From: Rossellomorea vietnamensis NBRC 101237
GTDB lineage: Bacteria; Bacillota; Bacilli; Bacillales; Bacillaceae_B
Assembly (NCBI RefSeq): GCF_001591825.1
Contig: NZ_BCVQ01000009.1
Location: forward strand, 1 to 64,000
Length of the DNA stretch: 64,000 nucleotides
Direction: 5' to 3'
The notes under the pieces are model-generated. The model did not search any database. It was not told the DNA's origin and saw only the letters and a list, made by a program, of their open reading frames with translations. Both the position numbers and the translations under genes were made by a program. Below, one piece after another: positions 1 to 7,238 of this stretch (positions are counted from its first letter, which is position 1; the number at the start of each line of letters is the position of its first letter).

Positions 1-77
1 CGGTGTAACAAGTAGTCCCCACTATGTTCGTCTTTAGAGGAAATGGAATAAGATATGTCCCAGCCTCTTTCCTATTG

Positions 78-902
78 TTATTCCGTTACGGGTACAACGG
101 CTCCATCCCATTCTTCATTGATGAAGTCCTGGATTTCCTTTGAGCGCAGGGCTTTGACCAATTCTTTCACTTCTGCTTTGTTTTCGTCACCTTTATTTAC
201 AGCAATTACATTCACATACGGAGAATTGCTGTCTTCAATGGCGATGGAGTCTTCCAGGGGTTTCAAGCCTGCATCTATGGCATAGTTGGAGTTGATCACA
301 ACTGCGTCCCCTTCTTCATTTTCATACATTTGCGGAAGGAGAGCCGCTTCGTACTCATAATCGAATTTCAGTTTTTTTGGATTTTCTTTGATGTCTTCCA
401 GCTGTGCCTGTGTATTTTCCACTCCGTCCTTTAACGTAATCAGACCTTTTTTCTCTAATAACGTAAGGATGCGGCCATGATCGGATACGGAATTACTCAT
501 CAAGATCGTGGCACCTTCCGGAAGGTCCTCAAGAGATTTATACTTTTTGGAATATACACCGATTGGCTCAATATGAATTCCTCCAGCATTGACGAAATCA
601 TATTCGTTCTCTTTCATTTGCAGATCCATGTAAGGTACGGTTTGGAAGTAGTTCGCATCCAAATCACCATTATCCAAGTCTTTATTTGGAAGGATATAAT
701 CTTGATATGTTTCAATTTGCAGGTCGATTCCCTTATCTTCCAAAATCGGTTTCACTTTTTCAAGAATTTCCGCATGGGGAACGTTTGACGCTCCTACCAC
801 TAATTCCTTCTCGTCACTGCTTCCAGATCCGGAATCACTCCCGCATGCTGCCAATCCAAAAATACTTGTTGCTGCTACTATTCCTGCTACCCATTTTTTC
901 AT
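78..902 (-). CDS. metQ: Methionine ABC transporter substrate-binding lipoprotein
   Basis: The 274-aa product is an NlpA/MetQ-family lipoprotein that captures methionine outside the membrane and delivers it to the MetP permease. Residues 1-20 form a lipoprotein signal peptide with lipobox L-A-A-C and lipidated Cys20, followed by a Gly/Ser-rich linker. The start has a GAGGAGAG ribosome site. It is the last gene of the metN-metP-metQ operon, 15 nt after metP, and is controlled by the S-box riboswitch upstream of metN. Identity is strengthened by the operon order, which is that of B. subtilis yusC-yusB-yusA. No clear terminator is visible between the stop codon and the window edge. Confidence 0.95.
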   Translation of the reverse strand: MKKWVAGIVAATSIFGLAACGSDSGSGSSDEKELVVGASNVPHAEILEKVKPILEDKGIDLQIETYQDYILPNKDLDNGDLDANYFQTVPYMDLQMKENEYDFVNAGGIHIEPIGVYSKKYKSLEDLPEGATILMSNSVSDHGRILTLLEKKGLITLKDGVENTQAQLEDIKENPKKLKFDYEYEAALLPQMYENEEGDAVVINSNYAIDAGLKPLEDSIAIEDSNSPYVNVIAVNKGDENKAEVKELVKALRSKEIQDFINEEWDGAVVPVTE

Positions 903-917
903 CTGTTTTCTCTCCTC

Positions 918-1586
918 TTATCGTTTGTCTAATTTATTTGTGAAGTAGTCTCCAATGATTTGAATGGCGAATACAACGATTAAAATCATGATGGTCGCGG
1001 CAAGGGTTACATCCTCCCTGCTCCGTTGAAAACCATCCAGGTAAGCGAGGTTTCCTAATCCCCCGGCACCGATGACACCGGCCATTGCCGTGTACCCCAC
1101 CAGGGCGATGGCTGTTACCGTGATACCTGAAACCAAAGCCGGAAGAGATTCGGGAATAAGCACTTTCCATATAATCGTGCTAGTCTTCGCTCCCATCGCT
1201 TTCGCTGCTTCGATGACGCCTTTGTTCACTTCTCTTAATGCGATTTCCACCATGCGTGCATAAAACGGTGCTGCTCCGATGATCAGGGCCGGAAGAGCCG
1301 CGTTCGCCCCGCGGATAGTATCCAATAAGAATTTTGTAAATGGAATCAGTAATACAATCAGGATAATGAACGGGATCGAGCGGAATACATTGACCACTGC
1401 ACTGGTCACCGTATAAGTAAGCTTGTTTTCCCATAAATTTTCCTTGGATGTAAGAAATAACAGGATCCCAAGAATCAGTCCTACTACGAAGGTAATCAGG
1501 ACTGACATCCCCGTCATATAAAGGGTTTCAACAGTCGCTTCCCACATCTTCTCCCAGTCCACATTCGGAAATATATTTTCTATCAT
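918..1586 (-). CDS. metP: Methionine ABC transporter permease
   Basis: The 222-aa integral membrane protein is the translocation channel of the methionine importer. Several hydrophobic membrane segments are visible, and the binding-protein-dependent permease EAA loop is present (EAAKAMGAKTSTIIWKV, around residues 130-146), which docks on the MetN ATPase. The start codon overlaps the metN stop in an ATGA junction, so the two genes are likely translationally coupled. Length is normal for MetI/MetP. Confidence 0.95.
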   Translation of the reverse strand: MIENIFPNVDWEKMWEATVETLYMTGMSVLITFVVGLILGILLFLTSKENLWENKLTYTVTSAVVNVFRSIPFIILIVLLIPFTKFLLDTIRGANAALPALIIGAAPFYARMVEIALREVNKGVIEAAKAMGAKTSTIIWKVLIPESLPALVSGITVTAIALVGYTAMAGVIGAGGLGNLAYLDGFQRSREDVTLAATIMILIVVFAIQIIGDYFTNKLDKR

Positions 1587-2605
1587 CCTCCGATCACCTC
1601 CACTTTGACCATCTGTTCCTCAGCGAAGGCAACGGCTGCAGAAATCGTCTCTTCGTTTCCATCAAGATGGACGAACAGCGTACCATAAGCCCCTTTTTGC
1701 GTCTGGGAAATCTGTCCTTGAAGGATATTGACATCCAGGTCAAAATTTCGTATCAAGCTGGTAATGAGCGGTTGCTCAGTCGATTCACCAACAAAGGTGA
1801 ATTTCAGTACTTTTCCTTCCGGATATTGAGCTAACAAGTGATCGATCGTTTCCCCTGTTTCTTCCACTTGTGATACTTCTTTCACAAATCGCTTCGTCAC
1901 CTGCTCTTTAGGGTTTCTGAACACCTCAAGAACATCCCCGAGCTCTACCACCTTCCCTTGTTCCATGACTGCCACACGATGGCAGATTTTTTTGATTACG
2001 TGCATTTCATGGGTGATCAGGACGATGGTCAAACCTAAACGTTTATTAATATCCACCAATAAATCAAGGATGGAATCGGTTGTTTGCGGATCTAAAGCAG
2101 AGGTGGCTTCGTCACAGAGAAGGACGTCGGGATTATTTGCAAGGGATCTTGCAATCCCGACCCTCTGTTTCTGTCCACCGCTCAACTGGGATGGATAGGC
2201 GTCTCCTCTTCCTTCTAATCCCACCAGCTCCAATAATTCATTGGCCCTTCGCACTCTCTCCTTCTTAGAAACTCCGGCTATTTCTAATGGAAACTGGATA
2301 TTTTCAAGTACCGTACGCGACCAAAGGAGATTGAAATGCTGAAAGATCATCCCTATTGACTGCCTGGCCTGCCGAAGATTTTTCCCTTTCACTTTGGAAA
2401 CGATCTGTCCATTTACGTTCACGGTTCCATTTGTGGGGACTTCAAGTCCATTGAGCATCCGGATCAACGTACTTTTCCCTGCCCCACTATAGCCAATCAC
2501 TCCAAAAATTTCCCCTTGGCCAATGTCGATGTTGACGCCATCAACGGCTGAAATCGGGCCCGATTTTGATTGATAGATTTTTTTCACATCTGATATGGTA
2601 ATCAT
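1583..2605 (-). CDS. metN: Methionine ABC transporter ATP-binding protein
   Basis: This is the ATPase of the methionine importer, 340 aa. Walker A is GYSGAGKST, the ABC signature is LSGGQKQRV, and Walker B ends in CDEATSALD. The C-terminal region matches the NIL substrate-sensing domain that gives methionine trans-inhibition in this family. The open frame extends upstream to 2770, but that extension is translated S-box RNA and its terminator; the start at 2605 has a proper GGTGGAG ribosome site 6 nt upstream and gives the usual family length. Confidence 0.95.
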   Translation of the reverse strand: MITISDVKKIYQSKSGPISAVDGVNIDIGQGEIFGVIGYSGAGKSTLIRMLNGLEVPTNGTVNVNGQIVSKVKGKNLRQARQSIGMIFQHFNLLWSRTVLENIQFPLEIAGVSKKERVRRANELLELVGLEGRGDAYPSQLSGGQKQRVGIARSLANNPDVLLCDEATSALDPQTTDSILDLLVDINKRLGLTIVLITHEMHVIKKICHRVAVMEQGKVVELGDVLEVFRNPKEQVTKRFVKEVSQVEETGETIDHLLAQYPEGKVLKFTFVGESTEQPLITSLIRNFDLDVNILQGQISQTQKGAYGTLFVHLDGNEETISAAVAFAEEQMVKVEVIGG

Positions 2606-2696
2606 GCTGTCTCCACCTTCTTTCCGAGTAAAACGATCCTTTTTAATTAGGATGATGTTGCACATACCTGGCCATTCCCATAGCCTTTTCGTATAC

Positions 2697-2733
2697 AATA
2701 AAAAATGCCTTCCTGCGATAAGCAGAAAGGCAT
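2697..2733 (-). terminator. Riboswitch-controlled terminator of metNPQ
   Basis: On the minus strand a stem AATGCCTTTCTGC / GCAGGAAGGCATT is followed by a T run. It lies between the S-box aptamer and metN, so it is the expression platform: when SAM is bound transcription stops here. Confidence 0.9.
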
Positions 2734-2756
2734 AATCATATATAGGACTATCCTTT

Positions 2757-2864
2757 CTCTCATCTTTCAAAGCAAATGCTTTGAGTGAATTGGCACCATT
2801 TCAATTTTCATTGACGGTTGCCGGGCTTCATAGGGCACGTCCCTCCACCTCTCTAAATAAGAGT
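2757..2864 (-). promoter_or_regulatory. SAM riboswitch (S-box) leader of metNPQ
   Basis: Read on the minus strand, the conserved S-box blocks appear in order: GAGAGGTGGAGGGACGTGCC, CCTATGAAGCCCGGCAACC, a GGTGCCAATTC block, a GC-AAA-GC arm and a closing GAAAGATGAGAG. The closing arm pairs with the first block (P1). It is followed 23 nt later by an intrinsic terminator and then metN. S-box RNAs switch off methionine uptake and synthesis genes when SAM is plentiful. Confidence 0.95.
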
Positions 2865-2976
2865 AAAAGTATCGATTTATTTAATTTTTTGAATTGTTAA
2901 AGACTCTGAAAATTTGCTACAAGAGAGATTCTATCATCGAAAATAGAAATGTGTCAATTCTTTTTTCTCACGTTTT

Positions 2977-3327
2977 TCAAACTTGAACCGGTTCCTTGAC
3001 CCTGGACCTTGTCAGCCAGAGGATGGATTCTACAAATAACAGCTGGCGGTATCCTCCCTTGACTTCCAGGATGCCGTTTTCAATCAGTTGAGACAATCGC
3101 TCTTCTCCTGTTAGTAGGGATAGCATGTCCTTCTCTTGTCCCTCAATGACAAAATGCGATTCCCCGCTACCATCAGTCAATACAGTACACCGCCTGTTTG
3201 AAATGGAGATTGCATAACGTTTCTTTTCACATTGAAACTGAAGAACAAATGGGCTGTCCGGAAATAAGAGTCGTAAGTGATACCTTGAATGACACTGATC
3301 TACTAATTCCTCTAAATAGATTCGCAT
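2977..3327 (-). CDS. yusD: YusD-like SCP2-type small protein
   Basis: The product (116 aa) sits where B. subtilis has yusD, next to metN. The start at 3327 is preceded by GGGAGGGT; a longer frame to 3405 has no ribosome site. The sequence resembles an SCP2 sterol-carrier fold: an N-terminal hydrophobic helix region, then a beta segment with FVIEGQEKDMLSLLTGEERLS, typical of the part that follows the lipid pocket. Its biochemical role is unknown. The family call rests on gene position and this pattern, not on catalytic residues. Confidence 0.65.
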   Translation of the reverse strand: MRIYLEELVDQCHSRYHLRLLFPDSPFVLQFQCEKKRYAISISNRRCTVLTDGSGESHFVIEGQEKDMLSLLTGEERLSQLIENGILEVKGGYRQLLFVESILWLTRSRVKEPVQV

Positions 3328-3564
3328 GAATACCCTCCCAGTGAAACTTCTATATAGTATCAATTCCACTTTTAGGTATTTTTTCCTTTTAGACATTCTC
3401 GACATGTTTTGAATGAGTTTATCTTATTTGTCGAACAGTAAGAAATTAGGTGATGACCAGTCAAAAAATGATGGGATTCGAAACATTTCCCAAGAAATAT
3501 GTCCTCGTTTGTAGAAAGAAAATTACTGTTTTCATAAACTTTTCTGTTCTTATCAGCATCGTGC
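3328..3564. other. Intergenic stretch before the palindromic repeat
   Basis: No supported gene, RNA or promoter was found between yusD and the repeat at 3565. Short open frames here lack ribosome sites and run into the repeat. Confidence 0.6.
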
Positions 3565-3695
3565 TTGTTGATTTCCGCTCCAGATGCTCGCTTTCCTCGG
3601 GGCGTGAGTTGAGCCTCCTCGGGCATTCGCCCTGCGGGGTCTCAACTTTTCCGCTATTCCCGAAGGAGTCGAGCATCTTCCGCTCCAATCAACAC
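3565..3695. repeat. Dispersed palindromic repeat, about 130 bp
   Basis: The ends are inverted copies: TTGATTTCCGCTCCAGATGC at the left and the reverse complement of GTTGATTGGAGCGGAAGATG at the right. Inside are smaller inverted segments around a GC-rich centre (CATTCGCCCTGCGGGG). This layout is typical of intergenic palindromic elements scattered through many Bacillus-type genomes. It contains no gene. Only one copy is in this window. Confidence 0.75.
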
Positions 3696-3783
3696 TAATC
3701 ATGTACATCTCAAATTAGATTAATATGCGACAGAGGGCAATTTCATCCTTATTCTAAAGCTGGTGAAGAAGGAAGTGAAGACA

Positions 3784-3811
3784 AAATAAAAAGACCTTTC
3801 ATAAAGGTCTC
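3784..3811 (-). terminator. Terminator after yusE
   Basis: Minus-strand hairpin AGACCTTTATGAAAGGTCT followed by TTTTATTTT, ten bases after the yusE stop codon. Confidence 0.85.
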
Positions 3812-3820
3812 TTATCCCCA

Positions 3821-4138
3821 CTAGATGTTTTGGATTTTGTTGATGGTTTCGTATAGGAATGGGACGGATTGAAAGGCATAGATTCTTTCCATTTCCTGTC
3901 CATCTTTAAATAAAAGAAGGCAGGGGACGCTTTCAATGGATTGTTCTTCGGCAAATTGGGGCAGATAGTTCAGGTTCGCCTTCACAAAATGAAATGACTG
4001 GGGGAGTTTCTCGACCACTTCCAACATTTTACCCGCGACCTGACATGTACCACACATCGGTGTATATAGATAAACGGCTTCCAACGCATGGGATCTGATC
4101 GATTCGTTTAATTCTTCTGTCTGGCTTACCTCCAACAA
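3821..4138 (-). CDS. yusE: Thioredoxin-like protein YusE
   Basis: The 105-aa thioredoxin-fold protein has a redox motif C29-G-T-C32 and the cis-proline region ESVPCLLLF. It probably acts as a cytoplasmic thiol-disulfide protein; the partner is unknown. The start codon is TTG (a second TTG follows immediately), with AAAAGGATG upstream inside the end of yusF. It follows yusF without a gap, so the two are cotranscribed and end at the terminator at 3784-3811. Position matches B. subtilis yusE. Confidence 0.85.
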   Translation of the reverse strand: MLEVSQTEELNESIRSHALEAVYLYTPMCGTCQVAGKMLEVVEKLPQSFHFVKANLNYLPQFAEEQSIESVPCLLLFKDGQEMERIYAFQSVPFLYETINKIQNI

Positions 4139-4140
4139 AA

Positions 4141-4500
4141 CTAAATCATCCTTTTTCCAAGATATTCTTTATGCACATCGATATTGGCACCAATGAGAAC
4201 GGAGGCAAGATGATATTCCGGGGCCGCGGCCACTTCCTTATACATCCGGTCTATATAAAGGTGTTCCGCCTCGGGGAATTCACGCTTGAATTGTTTACGT
4301 AACTTCTCCCCTGCATCATCCGCATCGACGAGGATGTATACATCCCTTTCAAACAGCTCATCGATGAGTTCGTCCATTTTGGTGATGCTTATCGTTCCAT
4401 TTGTGCAAATAATTTCTATCGGTTCTTTGATTATGTCTCTTACTTTCCGCTTGTCTGTTGTACCTTCGACAATGATTACCTTTTCGTCAAGTTCCATCAT
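4141..4500 (-). CDS. yusF: Toprim-domain protein YusF
   Basis: The product is a 119-aa stand-alone Toprim domain. The conserved glutamate lies in KVIIVEGTTDK and the DxD motif in ILVDADDAGEKLRKQF, which together bind magnesium in primases, topoisomerases and the small RNase M5-type nucleases. It may process nucleic acid, but the substrate is not known. The start at 4500 has AAGGTGATG upstream; the longer frame to 4554 has no ribosome site. It is the yusF position of the yus cluster. Confidence 0.85.
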   Translation of the reverse strand: MMELDEKVIIVEGTTDKRKVRDIIKEPIEIICTNGTISITKMDELIDELFERDVYILVDADDAGEKLRKQFKREFPEAEHLYIDRMYKEVAAAPEYHLASVLIGANIDVHKEYLGKRMI

Positions 4501-4636
4501 GATCATCACCTTATCTTTCAGAAATAAGATTAGGATAGTATATTCAGATAACAAGAGATGATGTCCACTTTCTACTCATATTTTCTCATGTTTACAAAAA
4601 ATAGTGCAAGTGGTTTGTTTCATTGCTTATAGAAAT

Positions 4637-4666
4637 GGTGCCAGATCCATACACGAATCTGGCACC
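4637..4666 (-). terminator. Hairpin after yusG
   Basis: Inverted repeat GGTGCCAGAT / ATCTGGCACC with a 10-nt loop, 11 nt after the yusG stop. The following minus-strand sequence ATTTCTAT is only weakly T-rich, so termination is likely but not certain. Confidence 0.6.
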
Positions 4667-4677
4667 GCGGGTCACCT

Positions 4678-4914
4678 TTAACACCATCCACCTTCGTCGC
4701 AATCCGTGTACCTTGCATCATGGCCTTCGGTGGAAGTATAGTTCTGATAAATTTTATTCTCTTTTGCTTCGAAGTTCGGTTCCATTGTCAGTCCATCAAG
4801 GGGCAAGGACGTTTTGCCGATTGGCTGACCGTCGAGGAATAATTCGACTTCACCATTTTTCAGCCTGCCTGTCACCCTGCTTGTGACATCTAATTTCTTT
4901 GGTTCAAGTACCAT
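4678..4914 (-). CDS. yusG: YusG family protein (DUF2553)
   Basis: A small 78-aa protein in the yusG position, between yusF and gcvH. It is beta-rich by appearance, with ELFLDGQPIGKTSLPLDG in the middle and an acidic, cysteine-containing tail (DCDEGGWC). The family is widespread in Bacillus and has no known function. A start at 4914 with an AAAGGATG site fits. Identity comes from gene order, length and overall sequence. Confidence 0.8.
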   Translation of the reverse strand: MVLEPKKLDVTSRVTGRLKNGEVELFLDGQPIGKTSLPLDGLTMEPNFEAKENKIYQNYTSTEGHDARYTDCDEGGWC

Positions 4915-4963
4915 GCGTATTCATCCTTTCTTTTTGCGAATACCCATATGATGCCCAAAAAGA

Positions 4964-4997
4964 AAAACAAAACACCTTGAGAAATCCTCAAGGTGTC
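4964..4997 (-). terminator. Terminator after gcvH
   Basis: Minus-strand stem ACACCTTGAG / CTCAAGGTGT with a 6-nt loop and a following TTTTGTTTTTC run, 12 nt after the gcvH stop. Confidence 0.9.
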
Positions 4998-5008
4998 CCG
5001 GGTGGAAA

Positions 5009-5392
5009 TTATCCTTCATTGATCATTTTATCATACTCTTCAGCTGTCATCAGCTTGTCTACTTCTCCAGTGTCTGTTGGTTCCACAACGACCATCCATG
5101 CTTTTTCATAAGGTGATTCGTTCACGAACTCAGGGCTGTCGGACAGCTCTTCATTCACTTCTACCACCTTACCGGAAACAGGTGCGTATAGCTCAGAAAC
5201 GGTCTTTACCGATTCAACACTGCCGAAAGGCTCGTCCGCTTTGATTTCATCTCCAACTTCAGGTAACTCGACGAATACGATATCGCCCAGCTCGGATTGT
5301 GCAAATGATGTGATTCCCACGCGTACATTTTCCCCTTCAACTTTGACCCACTCATGTTCTTCAGAATAACGAAGTTCTTTCGGTGTACTCAT
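5009..5392 (-). CDS. gcvH: Glycine cleavage system H protein
   Basis: The 127-aa lipoyl carrier of the glycine cleavage complex shuttles the aminomethyl group between the P, T and L proteins. The lipoylated residue is Lys63 in [15 protein letters not shown], and the N-terminal [10 protein letters not shown] is the family hallmark. GcvH is also the hub from which lipoate is passed to the 2-oxoacid dehydrogenases in Bacillus. Length is standard. It stands alone with its own terminator; gcvT and gcvP are not nearby, as in B. subtilis. Confidence 0.97.
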   Translation of the reverse strand: MSTPKELRYSEEHEWVKVEGENVRVGITSFAQSELGDIVFVELPEVGDEIKADEPFGSVESVKTVSELYAPVSGKVVEVNEELSDSPEFVNESPYEKAWMVVVEPTDTGEVDKLMTAEEYDKMINEG

Positions 5393-5520
5393 TCTCTATC
5401 CCTCCAAATGCTAGTTATACAACCTAATATTGACACACTTTTCAATGAAAAAGCAAGAAAACTCAGCATGAATAATGAAACTTTTTCAGTGTCCATGATC
5501 TGGAAATTACGGAGCCGATT

Positions 5521-5877
5521 TTACTTCCAGGTTTCTTCGAATGTTTCCTCTTTGAATCCTACGGTCACCTTGCTTCCATCCGTTGTGATCGGACGTTTGA
5601 TCAGCATCCCGTCAGAGGAAAGGATTTCTAATAATTCATCGTCAGAAGCTGAATTCACTTTCTCTTTCAAGCCAAGTTCACGATACTTTTTGCCGCTTGT
5701 ATTGAAGAACTTCTTCAAAGGAAGTCCACTCTTTTCGTACAGGTTTTTAAGCTCCATTTTTGACGGGGGATTTTCTACAATATGTATTTCGTCTATGGAG
5801 AGACCCTGGTCCTCCAGCCACTTTTTTGCCTTGCGGCATGTACCGCATTTTGGATAAGAATAAAAAGTCAATGACAT
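5521..5877 (-). CDS. yusI: ArsC/Spx-family protein YusI
   Basis: The 118-aa product has the ArsC-like thioredoxin fold with redox motif C11-G-T-C14 near the N terminus (FYSYPKCGTCRKAKKWL). The CxxC pair and the KRPITTDGSKVTVGF segment near the C terminus are typical of the YusI/Spx/ArsC superfamily. It is more likely a general thiol-redox protein than an arsenate reductase. The ribosome site AAAGGTGGTG precedes two adjacent ATG codons at 5880 and 5877. Position matches yusI. Confidence 0.85.
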   Translation of the reverse strand: MSLTFYSYPKCGTCRKAKKWLEDQGLSIDEIHIVENPPSKMELKNLYEKSGLPLKKFFNTSGKKYRELGLKEKVNSASDDELLEILSSDGMLIKRPITTDGSKVTVGFKEETFEETWK

Positions 5878-5990
5878 CATTGCACCACCTTTCCTGGTAG
5901 GTACCGGATAGGGTGTATTGCCCATCCGGTCACCGTGAATCTATTTCTTACATTCGACAATATTCGTTAGTATCCTTCTTTTCCGGAACA

Positions 5991-6293
5991 TTACTCACAT
6001 TGATTTTCAACGGTTTGTACCAATTCTTTAAGGAGGACGGTTGCGTTGTCCAGCTCAAGAGAATAGAAACGCTGTGTTCCTTTTTGCTCCAGTGACACCA
6101 GTTGCTGATCTCTGAGGATCTTGAGATGATGGGACACAGCAGGTCGGGATAATGTCAGATTTTCTGTTATTTGATTGACCGTCAGAGGTTCTTGTTCGGC
6201 AAGAAGTAAAATGATGTCCTGACGATAAGGATCACTCAACGCTTGGAATAATGGAATACAAGCACGGAATGTATCGATTGCTTTTTGACCCAT
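5991..6293 (-). CDS. ArsR-family transcription regulator
   Basis: The 100-aa winged-helix protein matches ArsR repressors: LSDPYRQDIILLLAEQEPLTVNQITENLTLSRPAVSHHLKIL contains the recognition helix. No obvious metal-binding cysteine pair is present, so the signal is probably not a metal. The start at 6293 has AAGGGAGAAGGC; the frame upstream to 6314 does not. It follows the SDR gene by 31 nt and is probably cotranscribed, so it likely represses its own operon through the 48-bp palindrome at 7122-7169. Confidence 0.85.
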   Translation of the reverse strand: MGQKAIDTFRACIPLFQALSDPYRQDIILLLAEQEPLTVNQITENLTLSRPAVSHHLKILRDQQLVSLEQKGTQRFYSLELDNATVLLKELVQTVENQCE

Positions 6294-6324
6294 AGCCTTC
6301 TCCCTTCTGCTCATTCACGTATCA

Positions 6325-7104
6325 TTATACCCGTTCTTGTACCTTGCGAACAATATTCGTGACCATTTTACGGGGCATAAACCGGATCGACTGGGTGAGT
6401 ATCCGATTTTTCATCCCCGGGACGATTACGGTTTTGTTCTTCGTCATCATTTGCTTGTATCCCTCTTCCACCACGTCTTCCACACTCATCACACCTGACT
6501 GAAAAAGTTTGGAAGACTGAAGTTCAGCAGCATCACTGAACCCTGTTTGGGTGGCACCCGGGCATAAAGCCGTCACCTTCACCCCGTGCGTGGCCCACTC
6601 ATTGGCAAGAGCTTCCGAGAAAGACAGGACATAGGCCTTAGTTGCATAGTAAACCGCCATCAGTGGACCCGGCTGAAAGGCAGCTGTGGATGCGACATTC
6701 AGAATCTGACCATGCTTCCTGCTTACCATCTCTTTACCAACATACTTGCTTAACTCCGTCAGGGCAGTGATGTTCACTTGAATCATATCGAGTTCTTTTG
6801 ATAGCTCCGTTTCTTCAAACTCCCCGAATAATCCGAATCCGGCATTATTGATGAGGATATCAACCTGGAGCCCGTAAGCTTTGATGCCCTCATATAATTC
6901 TTTTGCTGCTCCGGCTTTGGAAAGATCGGTGGGGAACACGTGGGTGTTCACACCGTCTTTGTTCTTGAGTTCTTCTGCAACAGTCAGGAGTTTCCCCTCG
7001 CTTCTTGCTGCCAGAATCACGTCATGGCCCGAGCTTGCAAACTTATGACAAAAGTTTAGTCCGATCCCGCTTGAAGCCCCGGTAATTAAAACTGTTTTAT
7101 TCAT
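6325..7104 (-). CDS. Short-chain dehydrogenase/reductase
   Basis: The 259-aa classical SDR enzyme has the nucleotide motif TGASSGIG (residues 9-16), the NNAG motif (residues 86-89) and the catalytic pair in YYATK (Tyr152, Lys156), with a conserved Ser in NVAST. It should oxidise or reduce a carbonyl/alcohol substrate with NAD(P)H in the cytoplasm; the substrate cannot be read from sequence. AAGGTGG lies 11 nt before the start. It forms an operon with the ArsR gene and starts just downstream of a large palindrome. Confidence 0.9.
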   Translation of the reverse strand: MNKTVLITGASSGIGLNFCHKFASSGHDVILAARSEGKLLTVAEELKNKDGVNTHVFPTDLSKAGAAKELYEGIKAYGLQVDILINNAGFGLFGEFEETELSKELDMIQVNITALTELSKYVGKEMVSRKHGQILNVASTAAFQPGPLMAVYYATKAYVLSFSEALANEWATHGVKVTALCPGATQTGFSDAAELQSSKLFQSGVMSVEDVVEEGYKQMMTKNKTVIVPGMKNRILTQSIRFMPRKMVTNIVRKVQERV

Positions 7105-7121
7105 CTATTATGACCACCTTA

Positions 7122-7169
7122 TATTATATGTTTAAACACTTAAACGTTTAAGTGTTTAAACATATAATA
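7122..7169. promoter_or_regulatory. 48-bp perfect palindrome, likely ArsR operator
   Basis: Every base from 7122 to 7145 is complementary to its mirror from 7169 to 7146; the core is AAACACTTAAACGTTTAAGTG. It lies 18 bp upstream of the SDR start codon, where a repressor would block transcription. The AT-rich nested half-sites (TTTAAACACTTAAA twice) fit binding by one or two ArsR dimers. No T run follows, so it is not a terminator. Confidence 0.8.
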
Positions 7170-7189
7170 ATTTATTGAAGAGGGAATGT

Positions 7190-7231
7190 CAATAAAAGAG
7201 GGACGGACCTCCAAATCGGAGGTCCGTCCCT
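7190..7231 (-). terminator. Terminator of the fadNAE operon (AGGGACGGACCT hairpin)
   Basis: Perfect 14-bp stem AGGGACGGACCTCC / GGAGGTCCGTCCCT with a 5-nt loop (7199-7231), 8 nt after the fadE stop. On the minus strand CTCTTTTATT follows. It belongs to a hairpin family repeated in this window. Confidence 0.85.
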
Positions 7232-7238
7232 GCATTAC

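Noticed and set aside
1-77. Sequence downstream of metQ
   Set aside because: No clear terminator or gene can be supported at the window edge.
2606-2770. N-terminal extension of MetN
   Set aside because: It translates the riboswitch terminator and aptamer end and has no ribosome site; the 2605 start does.
3450-3698. 82-aa open frame in the palindromic repeat
   Set aside because: Low-quality composition, no ribosome site, made of repeat sequence.
5354-5857. 167-aa open frame opposite yusI
   Set aside because: No ribosome site and antisense to a recognised gene.
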